From Clostridiales bacterium (GTDB lineage: Bacteria > Bacillota > Clostridia > Oscillospirales > Acutalibacteraceae), in contig DXYG01000065.1 in assembly GCA_019415925.1 (NCBI GenBank), positions 1-15,256 of the forward strand: 15,256 nt of DNA, in the 5' to 3' direction. The notes under the pieces were generated by a model that had not been told where the DNA came from, ran no database searches, and saw only the letters and a program-made list of their open reading frames with translations. Below are positions 1 to 8,684 of the stretch, one piece after another. Position numbers and translations under genes: made by a program. Every line of letters starts with the position of its first letter. The stretch's first letter is position 1.

Positions 1-931
1 CTAAAGGGTTTATCTTGTATTTGCCTGACATAAAATCAATGTAACAACCGCCGAGGGATTTTGTCAGATCCTCGTACTCTGCTTCAGGATCTAGGCATAA
101 GATTTTCTTTCCGCTTTCTCTGATATTAGTTAAAATCAATTTAAGAAGATAACTTTTACCCTGACCTGAGTTTCCGAGAATAAGAATGTTACTCGTTGTC
201 TTGTCCTCTGTTCGTCTGTCAAAGTCAACAAGAATATTTGTGCCGTATTTATCTCTGCCAATGTACAAGCCGTTGGGGTCTGTCTTACCTGAAAAGTTAA
301 ACGGGAACAGATTTGCAACAGATGAAGCAGGCAACACTCTTTCATACAGACTTCCGAACTGATTACTGCCTATAGGGTTCACCGACAAGAAGCCTTCTTT
401 CTGCCTTAGCGTTAATCTGTCCACTTCAATCTTGGAGCGTGTCAGCTCCATTGCAATATCGGTCTGTAGCTCCTTTAATTTCTGCTTACTTTTCGCCTTT
501 AGTTCGATGAACACGGAGCAATGCAACAAAGCCTCTTTGTTTTTTCGTAAGTTTGCCATCAGTGTTACAACATCCTGTAAGTTGCCCTGTGCTTCAATGG
601 TTTCGTTTACATCGTTACCGCTTGATTTGAGCTTATTTTTGCGTGTTGCGTTCTGTATGATTTTACGCTGTTCCATACTCTCCACAAGTCTGTGATATAT
701 GCGAAGAGTAACGCCGTTTCTGTCTGCAAGCTGTGAGAGAATCGCCTGTTCTTCCGTACTCGGCGGATATTCTCTGACTGCCCATACACTGCGGTATGAG
801 TCACCGACAATGTAATAATCGGTGAAAAATTTTATTGTTGACGGCAGAATCATATCAAAGAAATCCTTTGTGTATATTTCTTCTGTCTGCTCGGGTGTGA
901 GCACCTTTGGTTTTCTATTGAATAGTCCCAT
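1..931 (-). CDS. VirB4-type conjugation ATPase, N-terminal 310 residues (runs off the left edge)
   Basis: Reading leftward from the ATG at 931, the frame stays open to the window edge and begins MGLFNRKPKVLTPEQTEEIY. A Walker A motif, GNSGQGKS, lies at about residues 253-260. It is followed by an ILCLDPEAEYEDL stretch typical of VirB4/TraE/TrbE ATPases, just after the nucleotide-binding loop. VirB4 proteins are cytoplasmic, membrane-associated ATPases that power assembly and substrate transfer in type IV secretion. The start is supported by an AAAGGGGG ribosome site about 9 nt upstream, and the gene begins 15 nt after the sortase stop, so the two are probably co-translated. The C-terminal half (Walker B and the rest of the motor) lies outside the window. 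The family call is confident; the full length is unknown. Confidence 0.92.
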   Translation of the reverse strand, partial: MGLFNRKPKVLTPEQTEEIYTKDFFDMILPSTIKFFTDYYIVGDSYRSVWAVREYPPSTEEQAILSQLADRNGVTLRIYHRLVESMEQRKIIQNATRKNKLKSSGNDVNETIEAQGNLQDVVTLMANLRKNKEALLHCSVFIELKAKSKQKLKELQTDIAMELTRSKIEVDRLTLRQKEGFLSVNPIGSNQFGSLYERVLPASSVANLFPFNFSGKTDPNGLYIGRDKYGTNILVDFDRRTEDKTTSNILILGNSGQGKSYLLKLILTNIRESGKKILCLDPEAEYEDLTKSLGGCYIDFMSGKYKINPL

Positions 932-946
932 AATTTTTATCCCCCT

Positions 947-1765
947 TTAATTTCGGACTGCCAACACAAGTATGCGGTCATCCTGATTGTAGCCGTAACA
1001 GGTCGAGAGCGTTAGAATCTTCTGACCGTAAACAGGTGTGATTTCTGTGTTATACAGAGATTTTGATTTTGCATAACTGACCCATTTTTCATAGGTTTTG
1101 TCCAAATCTGTTGTTAAAAATTTGTACCAATCATCATCGGATTTTACTTTCATAACTGAAAAGACGGAATAAGCAAATGCCCCGTCTTTCGTTTCAAGCA
1201 CAACGGTCGGATGTTCAGTAAAGTACGAATAATCGGTATAGTTGCAAAGGTCTGCAAACATTGTGCCGTTGTTCATATGATGACCGTATATGATTAAATT
1301 TGTACTGTCGGCTGAACACCTTGCATCAAGAAACGGTGTACCGCTATAGCTATACTCTCCGTAAAAGTTTTTGTTCAGATACTTCTGCGGATTGCTTGGT
1401 GTGTGCATAACAGGATAGTTTATGTTTGTTCCTGCTATGCTTATCCAGCCGAAGCATTCACTATTTATCGACAGCAAATCGGAAACAGAGTGTGGCTGAT
1501 AGTAAGTTGTGTAATACACAGGCTGTTCAGTTTGAACTTCATTATCTGAATCACTGACTTTTAATAAATGTGGCTTTTTAATGGTTTCTTCAATGGTTGC
1601 CTCAGTTGTTTCTTCAGTAACGACTTCTGCAAGCTGTCTGAATTCTTCCTTTTCCTTGTTTTCGGTGTACATCCGTGAAAATATTGAAATCAGACAGGCA
1701 ATTATAATTACAGAAAATATGCCTATCACAATTCCCATTTGGATTTTCCCTTTATGCTTCTTCAT
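947..1765 (-). CDS. srtB: Class B sortase (transpeptidase)
   Basis: This is a 272-aa membrane-anchored transpeptidase that cleaves a C-terminal sorting motif and attaches the protein to the cell wall. A hydrophobic N-terminal anchor spans about residues 10-29, followed by an acidic/Thr-rich linker. The catalytic core carries the signature residues: His in YGHHM (about 162), Cys in TLSTC (256) and Arg in DDRILVLAVR (264). I chose the ATG at 1765 rather than one at 1801 because it has AAAAGGAG 8 nt upstream; the longer form would run far into the preceding gene. The start overlaps the end of the upstream VirB4-N-like gene by 14 nt, which points to coupling. Its position inside the conjugation operon suggests that it serves the KPQTG adhesin encoded at 4312-8667. 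That substrate assignment is inference, because canonical SrtB sites are NPQTN-like, although clostridial class B sortases are known to use PxTG-type motifs. Confidence 0.93.
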   Translation of the reverse strand: MKKHKGKIQMGIVIGIFSVIIIACLISIFSRMYTENKEKEEFRQLAEVVTEETTEATIEETIKKPHLLKVSDSDNEVQTEQPVYYTTYYQPHSVSDLLSINSECFGWISIAGTNINYPVMHTPSNPQKYLNKNFYGEYSYSGTPFLDARCSADSTNLIIYGHHMNNGTMFADLCNYTDYSYFTEHPTVVLETKDGAFAYSVFSVMKVKSDDDWYKFLTTDLDKTYEKWVSYAKSKSLYNTEITPVYGQKILTLSTCYGYNQDDRILVLAVRN

Positions 1766-2354
1766 AGGTCTGCTCCTTTTCAAAATACTGCTCGCCGTCA
1801 TAATCGGGCATTAAATCGCCGTTCATACTTACCTCAAAGTAGATTGCAAGAAAACGCTTGATGTCTGCTTTTTTCATTCGGGTTACTTCAAAGCCCTGAT
1901 CGGATATAATCTTCTCAACCCTGTTTGCTTTCTGCAAAACATTTTCGGATTTTGAAGATTTGCACCTTGCGATGAACAGGAACTGCCTTGCGGTTGAAGT
2001 TTCAGTCTGAATGCTGTCGAGAAAATCCAAATCCTTATTCAGAATTTTTCTGACCTTTTCATTCTGTTCAGTTTCAATCCTGCCTTTGATATAGCTTTTG
2101 TTCGTATCAAAGCACTCGCACGAGTCTGTACAGGTAATCTCAATATCCGGCACAGCAGAAAGTACCATCATCAGGTGCCGCACCTTGATTTCAATATTCG
2201 TGTGGGAAAGCACAGAAATATTTGTCGGCTGAACCATATAGAAAATCAGTTCTTCCTTAACGACCTTCAACCCGTTTTTCGTAAAGGTTTTTATGCCCAG
2301 CAAATCCTGTACTGATTTGCCTTTTTGCTTTGTTTTCTTCTGCTTGTTTTTCAT
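1752..2354 (-). CDS. ICE conjugation-operon protein, possibly a stand-alone VirB4 N-terminal-like domain
   Basis: This is a 200-aa soluble protein with a basic, Lys-rich N-terminus (MKNKQKKTKQKGKSVQ) and no signal peptide or membrane segment. The region around residues 30-180 has the alternating beta/alpha look of the ATPase-free N-terminal domain of VirB4/TrbE proteins, with segments such as FYMVQPTNISVLSHTNIEIK and a helical RVEKIISDQGFEVTRMKKAD. That resemblance is pattern recognition only. No Walker motif is present. AAAGGGG lies about 8 nt before the ATG, and the gene starts directly against the stop of the PrgI-like gene. Its position between VirB3-like and VirB4 genes fits a structural or assembly role at the secretion complex. 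An unrelated conserved ICE protein is also possible. Confidence 0.7.
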   Translation of the reverse strand: MKNKQKKTKQKGKSVQDLLGIKTFTKNGLKVVKEELIFYMVQPTNISVLSHTNIEIKVRHLMMVLSAVPDIEITCTDSCECFDTNKSYIKGRIETEQNEKVRKILNKDLDFLDSIQTETSTARQFLFIARCKSSKSENVLQKANRVEKIISDQGFEVTRMKKADIKRFLAIYFEVSMNGDLMPDYDGEQYFEKEQTYEEA

Positions 2355-2627
2355 TTATTTGCCCCTTTCTACCCAAAAATAAGTCTGTTGAGTTGATATA
2401 AAATACTTCACAGCATAGCGAATAAAATCCAGAATGGTTGTATCTTCAAGTCGTATTGACAAAAAGCCAAAGCAGAGTGTTACTGCAAGCGGAACTATTA
2501 TCCTCGTCTGTGCAAGTATTAGGATTGATAATAAAAGCGCTATGCTCATAATTGCAAAATCCCGCAAGCTCCACAGCCACAGGTTGGCGGTGGCTTTGAG
2601 ATTCTGCGGATATAAATAAGTGGTCAT
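2355..2627 (-). CDS. Small two-pass membrane protein, PrgI/VirB3-like conjugation component
   Basis: This 90-aa protein has two hydrophobic stretches at about residues 24-40 and 44-60, followed by an aromatic and basic C-terminus. Size, topology and position just before the VirB4 genes match the PrgI/VirB3-like inner-membrane subunits of Gram-positive type IV secretion systems. Sequence identity cannot be tested here. An AAAGGA site about 11 nt upstream supports the ATG. It lies 20 nt after the TrbL-like gene and directly abuts the next gene. The role is inferred from topology and context; that it is a real gene is secure because the operon is tightly packed. Confidence 0.75.
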   Translation of the reverse strand: MTTYLYPQNLKATANLWLWSLRDFAIMSIALLLSILILAQTRIIVPLAVTLCFGFLSIRLEDTTILDFIRYAVKYFISTQQTYFWVERGK

Positions 2628-2647
2628 AATCTTTAAATTCCTTTCGT

Positions 2648-3589
2648 CTATTTAGCCGCCCTCGCAACACTTCTCGTCAGGTTCACGGCAGTTGTAGTTG
2701 CGTGAACAATGCTCGTCATATTCACCTTAACTGATGAATCCAGTCCGAACTGCTGTGCGATTCTAGGAACTTCGTTTGATGCAAGCATTATTCCAAGTCC
2801 TAAAAGCATATTACCGGGGAAGGTCAGCAACCCGAGGAACAGCAGAGTTGTCTGCATAAATGCCGTCAGACAAAGTGCCGCTATCTGTTTCATCCACTGA
2901 TTAAAGCCGTCTTGATAACCTCTCGGAACGCTGAACATATACAGCGAACCTACCGCCATCTGTATGAGCAGAATTCCTCCACGCTTGATGTTCGCAAAAA
3001 ATATCTTTATTACGCAGTAGGCAAAAGCTATCATACATAACAGATTCAGCAACCCGAATGTTGTCTGGTTTGCGACTGCAAAACTGCCCTCTAATACGCT
3101 TGTACTCTGTCCTGCTAAATCAATACTTTGCTGACCTGCCATTATAGATGACAAATCCTTTGAGAATGTGTTTTGCAGGCTGATGCAGAACTTGTACAGC
3201 TCCACAGGCACAACGCCGAACAGCGAACAGGCAAAGAAACCTTTTAAGACATTTATTGCTGTTGTTTTGATATTCGCTCTGCCGTTCTGATATTCAACAG
3301 CCACATCAAATACGGCGACGACCGTTCCTGCGACGAACAATGCCCAGCCGAAAAGCGTAAATAGGTTTATTGTCGCCTGCACCCATTCAAGGTCAAACAC
3401 ATCTGCTCCCATATTTCCCATCATCGTGAAGAAGTCTGCAACAGCGTTGTAAATCGTTTCATAGAACCACTGAAGCATTGTGTTCCATATAGCGTTTGAG
3501 ATTTGTTCACCGAGGTAATCAAACACACCGCCTATGGCACTGCCGATTCCACCGATGAAGTCACCTATCCAATCAAAAATATAAATCAC
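2648..3589 (-). CDS. TrbL/VirB6-like polytopic conjugal transfer protein
   Basis: This is an integral membrane protein of about 313 aa. An amphipathic N-terminal part (DWIGDFIGGIGSAIGGVFDYL) is followed by hydrophobic segments near residues 72-95, 122-138, 178-198, 204-222 and 236-275. Multi-pass proteins of this type in ICEs form the inner-membrane channel of the secretion complex, like VirB6/TrbL. Its place between a VirB2-like small protein and a VirB3-like protein supports this. The start is odd. The only canonical in-frame candidate upstream is GTG at 3589, which overlaps the Shine-Dalgarno sequence GCGAGG. The codon at normal spacing (8 nt) is ATT at 3580. The N-terminus is therefore uncertain by three residues. 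Confidence 0.87.
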   Translation of the reverse strand: MIYIFDWIGDFIGGIGSAIGGVFDYLGEQISNAIWNTMLQWFYETIYNAVADFFTMMGNMGADVFDLEWVQATINLFTLFGWALFVAGTVVAVFDVAVEYQNGRANIKTTAINVLKGFFACSLFGVVPVELYKFCISLQNTFSKDLSSIMAGQQSIDLAGQSTSVLEGSFAVANQTTFGLLNLLCMIAFAYCVIKIFFANIKRGGILLIQMAVGSLYMFSVPRGYQDGFNQWMKQIAALCLTAFMQTTLLFLGLLTFPGNMLLGLGIMLASNEVPRIAQQFGLDSSVKVNMTSIVHATTTAVNLTRSVARAAK

Positions 3590-3596
3590 CTCGCAA

Positions 3597-3626
3597 AAGG
3601 CTGTTATGATTCAACACAACAGCCTT
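3597..3626 (-). terminator. 9-bp perfect hairpin between the DUF3852 and TrbL-like genes
   Basis: AAGGCTGTT and AACAGCCTT form perfect arms around a 12-nt loop. In the direction of the operon the stem is followed only by TTTTGC, so it would be a weak or partial terminator or an RNA-processing or stabilising hairpin. On the plus strand it is followed by GTTTTTATT, but no plus-strand gene is present. It sits just upstream of the TrbL-like ribosome site, so it may also affect translation of that gene. Confidence 0.5.
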
Positions 3627-3639
3627 GTTTTTATTGTTA

Positions 3640-3984
3640 TCAGAGTATCGTCCAGATGTATAGCGGTGCAGTCAACGAAAACACCAGACAGCCGAAAAGT
3701 ATTGCCGGCGCGGTGAACTCAAATTGTCCGTGCTTGCGGTAATCCATATACGCCGTTGCGAGTTTTACAAAGAAAAGTATAGCAAGAATCATATCTACAG
3801 CAGGAAAGACAACATTGTTTACAACATTTTTAATCTGTGTTTGAGCCGATGTCCATGTGCTTTCGATTGCTGATGATACATCTCCTGCGGCAAAGACCGG
3901 TACTGCCGAAATTCCAATCATTAACAGTATTACTGATATTCCTGCCAACCACTTCAATAACTTAATTTTTCTTGATTTTATCAT
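3640..3984 (-). CDS. DUF3852-family small membrane protein (VirB2/TrbC-like)
   Basis: This 114-aa protein has an N-terminal signal-like hydrophobic segment (about 11-32, ending VFAAGD) and two further membrane segments (about 55-75 and 92-112). The sequence SAIESTWTSAQTQIKNVVNN and the ending PLYIWTIL are what I recognise as the DUF3852 family of Firmicutes conjugative elements. Its size and two-TM topology after signal cleavage recall VirB2/TrbC pilin-like subunits, so a role as a surface or channel subunit of the transfer apparatus is a reasonable inference. A strong GGAGG lies 6-7 nt before the ATG. The start overlaps the DUF4406 gene by 23 nt, indicating translational coupling. Confidence 0.85.
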   Translation of the reverse strand: MIKSRKIKLLKWLAGISVILLMIGISAVPVFAAGDVSSAIESTWTSAQTQIKNVVNNVVFPAVDMILAILFFVKLATAYMDYRKHGQFEFTAPAILFGCLVFSLTAPLYIWTIL

Positions 3985-4312
3985 TTTTTACCTCCGATTT
4001 TCTTAACTCATTCTCCGATATATATCTGACTTTGATGTTCAGCTTTTCGGCAAAGCGAATCTCTGTTTTCATACCCTCGGTTATTTCATCACCGAAAACC
4101 CAGACCGCATCACACACCCAAAGCATTGAAAGTCCGGCAAGCATTCCGAGGTTTCTTTCTTCTTCATCGTCATCATTCAAAATCAAGGCGTAAAAATGCG
4201 GTATGAACGGAGCCATACCGCATTCTAACGCATATCGGGCATATCGTTTTGCATTTTCAATATTTGCAGATACATTTCCGCCCAAAGGCGAACAGATATA
4301 CGCCCTGTGCAT
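3962..4312 (-). CDS. DUF4406-family protein (nucleoside deoxyribosyltransferase-like fold)
   Basis: This 116-aa soluble protein begins MHRAYICSPLGG. It contains NIENAKRYARYALECGMAPFIPHFY and later VFGDEITEGMKTEIRFAEKLNIKV. These match the pattern of DUF4406 proteins, whose fold is related to nucleoside 2-deoxyribosyltransferases, with a glycine-rich N-terminal loop and a Gly-Met-x-x-Glu segment near the C-terminus. The biochemical substrate is unknown. The ATG shares a base with the adhesin stop (TAATG) and GAGG lies about 10 nt upstream, so it is coupled to the adhesin gene. Why an ICE carries this gene is not established; nucleotide or signal metabolism during transfer is speculation. Confidence 0.82.
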   Translation of the reverse strand: MHRAYICSPLGGNVSANIENAKRYARYALECGMAPFIPHFYALILNDDDEEERNLGMLAGLSMLWVCDAVWVFGDEITEGMKTEIRFAEKLNIKVRYISENELRKSEVKNDKIKKN

Positions 4313-7300
4313 TATTCATCGTCCTCATCTTTCTTCTTGAGTTTGATGATAACCACAGAAACAAGACCGCCAAGCGCAACTGCACCTAAACCAATCCAGA
4401 AACCGAGGTTTGAGTTATCGCCTGTCTGCGGTTTTTCGGGTTCAGGCTGTGGATGAATTGTTACAGTCTGATTCTCATCTTCAATGTCAGCGTGAACGTC
4501 GATTTCTGTTCCCTCATGGTAGAGAGTTTCAAACACAACGATTTCTGTATCTTTGGTAATTACAGAACCGTCAAAAGTGAATGATACTGTTACTTCGCCG
4601 TCTGCTGTTTCGGGTGTGAATGTTACTTCGGAACTAACTTCTTTGCCGTCAACAAGGAATGCTTTTCCGGTTGACTTATCCATAAGCACACCGCTGATTG
4701 TGTATTCTTTTCCGACTGTGAGGTTTTTGTAGGAAACAACATCGTCAATGGTAATATCGCCGTTAGCTGTGAATTCCTTTTTGCCGTCAATACTTGCCTT
4801 TGTGCCGATTTCCGGAATTTTAACGGTTACTGTCTGACCTTCGTCCTCAATATCTGCGTGAACTGCAAGCTCTTTATCCTCACTGTGAAGACTTTCAAAA
4901 ACAACAATGTCAGTATCTTCCTTGATATATCTTGCGTTAAAAGTGAATTCTACTGTTACACTGCCTGACGGTTCATCAGATGTAAATGTGGTTACTGAAC
5001 GGATTTCTTTTTCATCAATTAACAGCGGTTCGCCTGTTGTCTTATCCATTAACACACCCTTAACCGTGTACTCCTTGCCGGGGACAAGATGCTTGTACTC
5101 TACAACATCTTCAAGTGTGAACGCTTCTGTTGCACCGACTTCCTTTTTGCCGTCAATGGTTGCAGTTGTTCTGAGTTCAGGTGTTTTATCGTTCTCAACT
5201 GTTATTTCAATAATTTCTTCATCTTCTGAAACTGTTGCCTGATAGTTTTCTTCATTAGGGAGATAACCCTCAGCAGGCTTTAACTCACGGACAATGTATT
5301 CACCGTAGGGAACATCGGTAAATTCAAAAACACCGCCCTCATTTGATTCGGCTGTAAGAATTGCAGTTTCTTCTGTGAATTCTGTTTCATCAGTGCTGAA
5401 TAAGCCGAACAATGCGCCTGCGATATTTTCGCCTGTTTCACGGTCAATCTTCAAGCCTTTGATTGTGCCGTAGATAATGTCGTTGGTGATTGATTTACCG
5501 TCATTTACAGAAATATGAACAGTAGCTGTATCCTGTCCTGCGTATTCAAACACAACAGGGTATTTTTTCTCAGATAGGATATAGTGGCTGTCAGTGCTGA
5601 TTTCCTTAACATAGTAACTACCAATCGGAAGGTCAGTTGTGAAGGTTGCCTTGCCTTTTTCATCACAGGTGATGATTTCAAGAAGTCCGTCTTTTGGAAT
5701 GACCGTACCGTTTGCGGCTTTCAAATCTTCGTCAGCGTAAAGTCCGAATGAAACATTCAGAATTTCGTCATTGTTTCCGATATTGAATTTTTCGTCCTGT
5801 TCAAGAATTTTTGTAAGGTCGATTTCAACCTTTTGTCTGTCGTTTGTAAATGAGGTTGAGGTGTTGGTTACCTTTTCGTTCTGTCCTGAGTAGGTAAGTT
5901 CAACCGTATGAGGTTCGGGATTGATAACTGTTCCATACGGAGCAACGGTTTCAACAACACGATATTTACCGAGGTAAAGCAGTTTGCTTGTAGCTGTGCC
6001 TTTCGAGTTTGTTTTCAGAGTTGCAACAAGCTCGCCTTTCTTTGCTCTTACCGTTACGTCAGGGGTTGTAATATCCTCATCAGCATAGATTTCAAACACT
6101 GCACCAGCCAAACCGCTTGCAGAATATTCAGGCTGATAGATGGTCGGAAGTGCAATATCATTTCCGTTTTCATCTGTATATCCGCCGCCGACTGCAGTTA
6201 TATTTGAGAAAATCTCGCCTGTTTTTTCTACTGTAATTGTGCCTTTCTGCGGAGTGTTTTTCTTTTCGGTTTTTACGATTGTGACGCCGTTTTCTTCACT
6301 TGTGTTTTCTGCTGTAATATCAAAGTAAATGGGTGTTGAATCTAGAACATATCCGTAAGGAGCCTGCACTTCAACGACTGAATAGCCTTTGCCGTAGGGC
6401 AGAGTTTCGGGTGTGATGAGATAGCCATCGCTGTTTGTATAGAATGTGTCTATCTCTGTAACATTCGGATAGGTGTATTTCATTGTTACTTTGTTTCCAT
6501 CGGGAGCATAAATCTGAAAGCCTGCGCCTGCATACGGAATCTGTTTGCCTGTTTCGCTGTCAACCTTTACTATCTTTACATAGCTTTCAAGACTTGCATT
6601 ATTGATGAGATATTTATATGTTTTACCATTATCATTTACAAACACATCAAAATCAGCAATGAATTCTGTTCCATTCCAGCCTTTGGTCTGATGAACAGTA
6701 TATGTGCCGTAGGGCAATTCCTTTGTTTCTGCAAAGCCGTACTCATCACAAGTAAGCGTATCTCTTTCAGATTCTTTTGCTTTTGCATAGCTTCCCGATG
6801 ATTTCAGATACACCTGAAATTCTGCACCTTTTTCGGGTGTTTCAATTTTTGTACTGCCGTCATCTGTGTGCTTGATGATAGCAATTTTTCCTTTCAGTAT
6901 ATCTTCGGTTACTCCAATTGAAACGCTGTTGTTTTCAAGTGTATATTTTTTCGCCTCTGCACCGATATGATATTCGGTTTCGTCAAGCAGATAACCCTCG
7001 CTCGGCTCAATTTCTTTCAAAGTCCAGTTATCTCCGCACACATAGTATGAAGTTGTAAAACTGCCGTTTTTATCGGTGGTGTATTTGTCAACCAACTTGC
7101 CGTTATTGTAGATGCCGTAAACTGCTCCTGCAAGGGAAGCGTCACCCTGTGAAGTCTTTGTTTCAGCGTCTGTTTTTGTAACGGTAAGATTCCATTTCTT
7201 AAGCACGTTTTCAAAACTTCTCTGTGTTACTTTGTTCCATTCAATAGAAGCAGTCTGTGCTTTCGGAACAACATATCTTTCGGCAGTATTGACTTCTTCA

Positions 7301-8667
7301 AGTGTGTACGGAGTATCTCCGCTTACAAGGACATTTTCAAATTTTGCAATGCCGTCAGCATTTGTTGTTGCATACGAATCAACGCTTGAACCGCTGAGTG
7401 AAGTTCCGTAAAGGTGGAATTTTACGCCCTCGTTGAAATTATCCTCACTTATCTTTACGACTTCAAGACTTCCTTTCCTGAGGACATTTTCAAAAGTAAC
7501 CGTTGCCGTTTTGCCGCTTTCAACCTTAACGGTCTGCGATTTCTGCGTTTCGTACTTACTGTCTGTAATTTCGGTAACTGTGTAATTTCCGGGAATAAGG
7601 TCGGTTAATTCAAATTCACCTTTTGAATTGGTTTTTGCAGTTTTGCTGTAACCATCGCCGTTGACAGTAAACTCAATATTTGCAACATTGCCGTCCTCGG
7701 AGGTTTTGACAAGCTTAAGATTGCCCGAGCTTGTCTTGACCTTGAAATATGCCCTTATCGGGTCAGCATCGTTTTCAACACCTGTGATTATATCCTGCAA
7801 GTTTGCGTCGCCGTAGGGAACAAGAGTTGTATTTCCTACGCTCGGCATTGACTTTGCAGAGTTGAATGTTACTGCATCGTTGACGGGTGAAGATGAAGTT
7901 AATGTCAGCTTATTACCGGATTTTGAAACGGAAATTCCGCTTGTGGTTTTGAAACCGAAATCCGAAAGAGTACTGTTGCTGTCGGTAAGTGTTAAAGTGT
8001 ACTTTCCATCTGAATATTTCATCTCATAGGTTTCAGCCTTTGAAGCGATTGCCGATGCAAAGCTTGGCACAGTTGAGTAATTTGCAAGGCTTTTTGAGAT
8101 TGCATTGTAAACCGACTTAACTCCGGGATTTGCTCCGCCTGCGCAGATACCGTCAATAAACTTTGTATTTGTGCATTTATAGCCTTCGTTTGTAGAACGA
8201 CAACCTGAAACAAACTCCCATACAATCAGCTGTGTTGCTACCCACTTCTGATCCTCTGTTCCGCTTAAGCTTTTCCCCGAACCGGGTTTGCCGTAGAGCA
8301 GAGCAAGGTTAATTGCTTTCTGCTTTGCCGAGCCTAAATTCTTCCAGACGGTTGAACCGTCCTCGGTCAGCGTATTGCCTGAGTAGAGCGTGTGACCGGG
8401 TTCAATGCAGTAGGCTTCTTTTCCGTCTGCAAAAATCTTGCAAAGCTCTTCGCCGGGAGTGCCGACTGTGTAGCCGTCGCTGACTGTTGTCTGCTGAAAC
8501 TTGATTATGTTGTCTGTGCTGTCATAGCAGTAATCGAAAGTGATTGTTACCTTATCACCGCTTGCCGCACTTACGGGGAGAGTGAACATTGTTCCGAATA
8601 TTACCGCAACCACAAGTAAAAGTGCCGTTATTCTTGTGAATTTTTTGTTTGACATTAATTTGTTCAT
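4312..8667 (-). CDS. Giant LPXTG-type adhesin: thioester domain, SpaA/Cna_B repeats, two VaFE repeats
   Basis: This 1451-aa cell-wall protein has a signal peptide (1-35, ending PVSAA). The N-terminal region has the hallmarks of a TQXA thioester domain: Cys87 in AYCIEPG and Gln146 in ATQLIVW, the pair known to form an internal thioester that can bond covalently to host surfaces. From about 315 to 1160 there are roughly eight SpaA/Cna_B-like beta domains, recognisable from repeated phrases such as VKT..GN, YGTYTV and EGYL. These domains usually carry Lys-Asn isopeptide bonds. Two homologous repeats follow at about 1168-1283 and 1289-1404, each containing IDGKKE, GVLMDK and VHADIEDE, as in VaFE-repeat surface proteins. 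A KPQTG sorting motif (1412-1416), a hydrophobic stretch and a KLKKK tail end the protein. AGAGG lies 8 nt before the ATG. It is probably anchored by the sortase at 947-1765. Confidence 0.95.
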   Translation of the reverse strand: MNKLMSNKKFTRITALLLVVAVIFGTMFTLPVSAASGDKVTITFDYCYDSTDNIIKFQQTTVSDGYTVGTPGEELCKIFADGKEAYCIEPGHTLYSGNTLTEDGSTVWKNLGSAKQKAINLALLYGKPGSGKSLSGTEDQKWVATQLIVWEFVSGCRSTNEGYKCTNTKFIDGICAGGANPGVKSVYNAISKSLANYSTVPSFASAIASKAETYEMKYSDGKYTLTLTDSNSTLSDFGFKTTSGISVSKSGNKLTLTSSSPVNDAVTFNSAKSMPSVGNTTLVPYGDANLQDIITGVENDADPIRAYFKVKTSSGNLKLVKTSEDGNVANIEFTVNGDGYSKTAKTNSKGEFELTDLIPGNYTVTEITDSKYETQKSQTVKVESGKTATVTFENVLRKGSLEVVKISEDNFNEGVKFHLYGTSLSGSSVDSYATTNADGIAKFENVLVSGDTPYTLEEVNTAERYVVPKAQTASIEWNKVTQRSFENVLKKWNLTVTKTDAETKTSQGDASLAGAVYGIYNNGKLVDKYTTDKNGSFTTSYYVCGDNWTLKEIEPSEGYLLDETEYHIGAEAKKYTLENNSVSIGVTEDILKGKIAIIKHTDDGSTKIETPEKGAEFQVYLKSSGSYAKAKESERDTLTCDEYGFAETKELPYGTYTVHQTKGWNGTEFIADFDVFVNDNGKTYKYLINNASLESYVKIVKVDSETGKQIPYAGAGFQIYAPDGNKVTMKYTYPNVTEIDTFYTNSDGYLITPETLPYGKGYSVVEVQAPYGYVLDSTPIYFDITAENTSEENGVTIVKTEKKNTPQKGTITVEKTGEIFSNITAVGGGYTDENGNDIALPTIYQPEYSASGLAGAVFEIYADEDITTPDVTVRAKKGELVATLKTNSKGTATSKLLYLGKYRVVETVAPYGTVINPEPHTVELTYSGQNEKVTNTSTSFTNDRQKVEIDLTKILEQDEKFNIGNNDEILNVSFGLYADEDLKAANGTVIPKDGLLEIITCDEKGKATFTTDLPIGSYYVKEISTDSHYILSEKKYPVVFEYAGQDTATVHISVNDGKSITNDIIYGTIKGLKIDRETGENIAGALFGLFSTDETEFTEETAILTAESNEGGVFEFTDVPYGEYIVRELKPAEGYLPNEENYQATVSEDEEIIEITVENDKTPELRTTATIDGKKEVGATEAFTLEDVVEYKHLVPGKEYTVKGVLMDKTTGEPLLIDEKEIRSVTTFTSDEPSGSVTVEFTFNARYIKEDTDIVVFESLHSEDKELAVHADIEDEGQTVTVKIPEIGTKASIDGKKEFTANGDITIDDVVSYKNLTVGKEYTISGVLMDKSTGKAFLVDGKEVSSEVTFTPETADGEVTVSFTFDGSVITKDTEIVVFETLYHEGTEIDVHADIEDENQTVTIHPQPEPEKPQTGDNSNLGFWIGLGAVALGGLVSVVIIKLKKKDEDDE

Positions 8668-8684
8668 AAAAAATACCTCTTTTC

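Noticed and set aside
4907..5242. Open frame of 111 codons on the plus strand within the adhesin gene
   Set aside because: It is antisense to a 1451-codon gene with clear domains. Its Ser/Val-rich sequence is the complement of the repeat coding pattern, and no ribosome site was seen.
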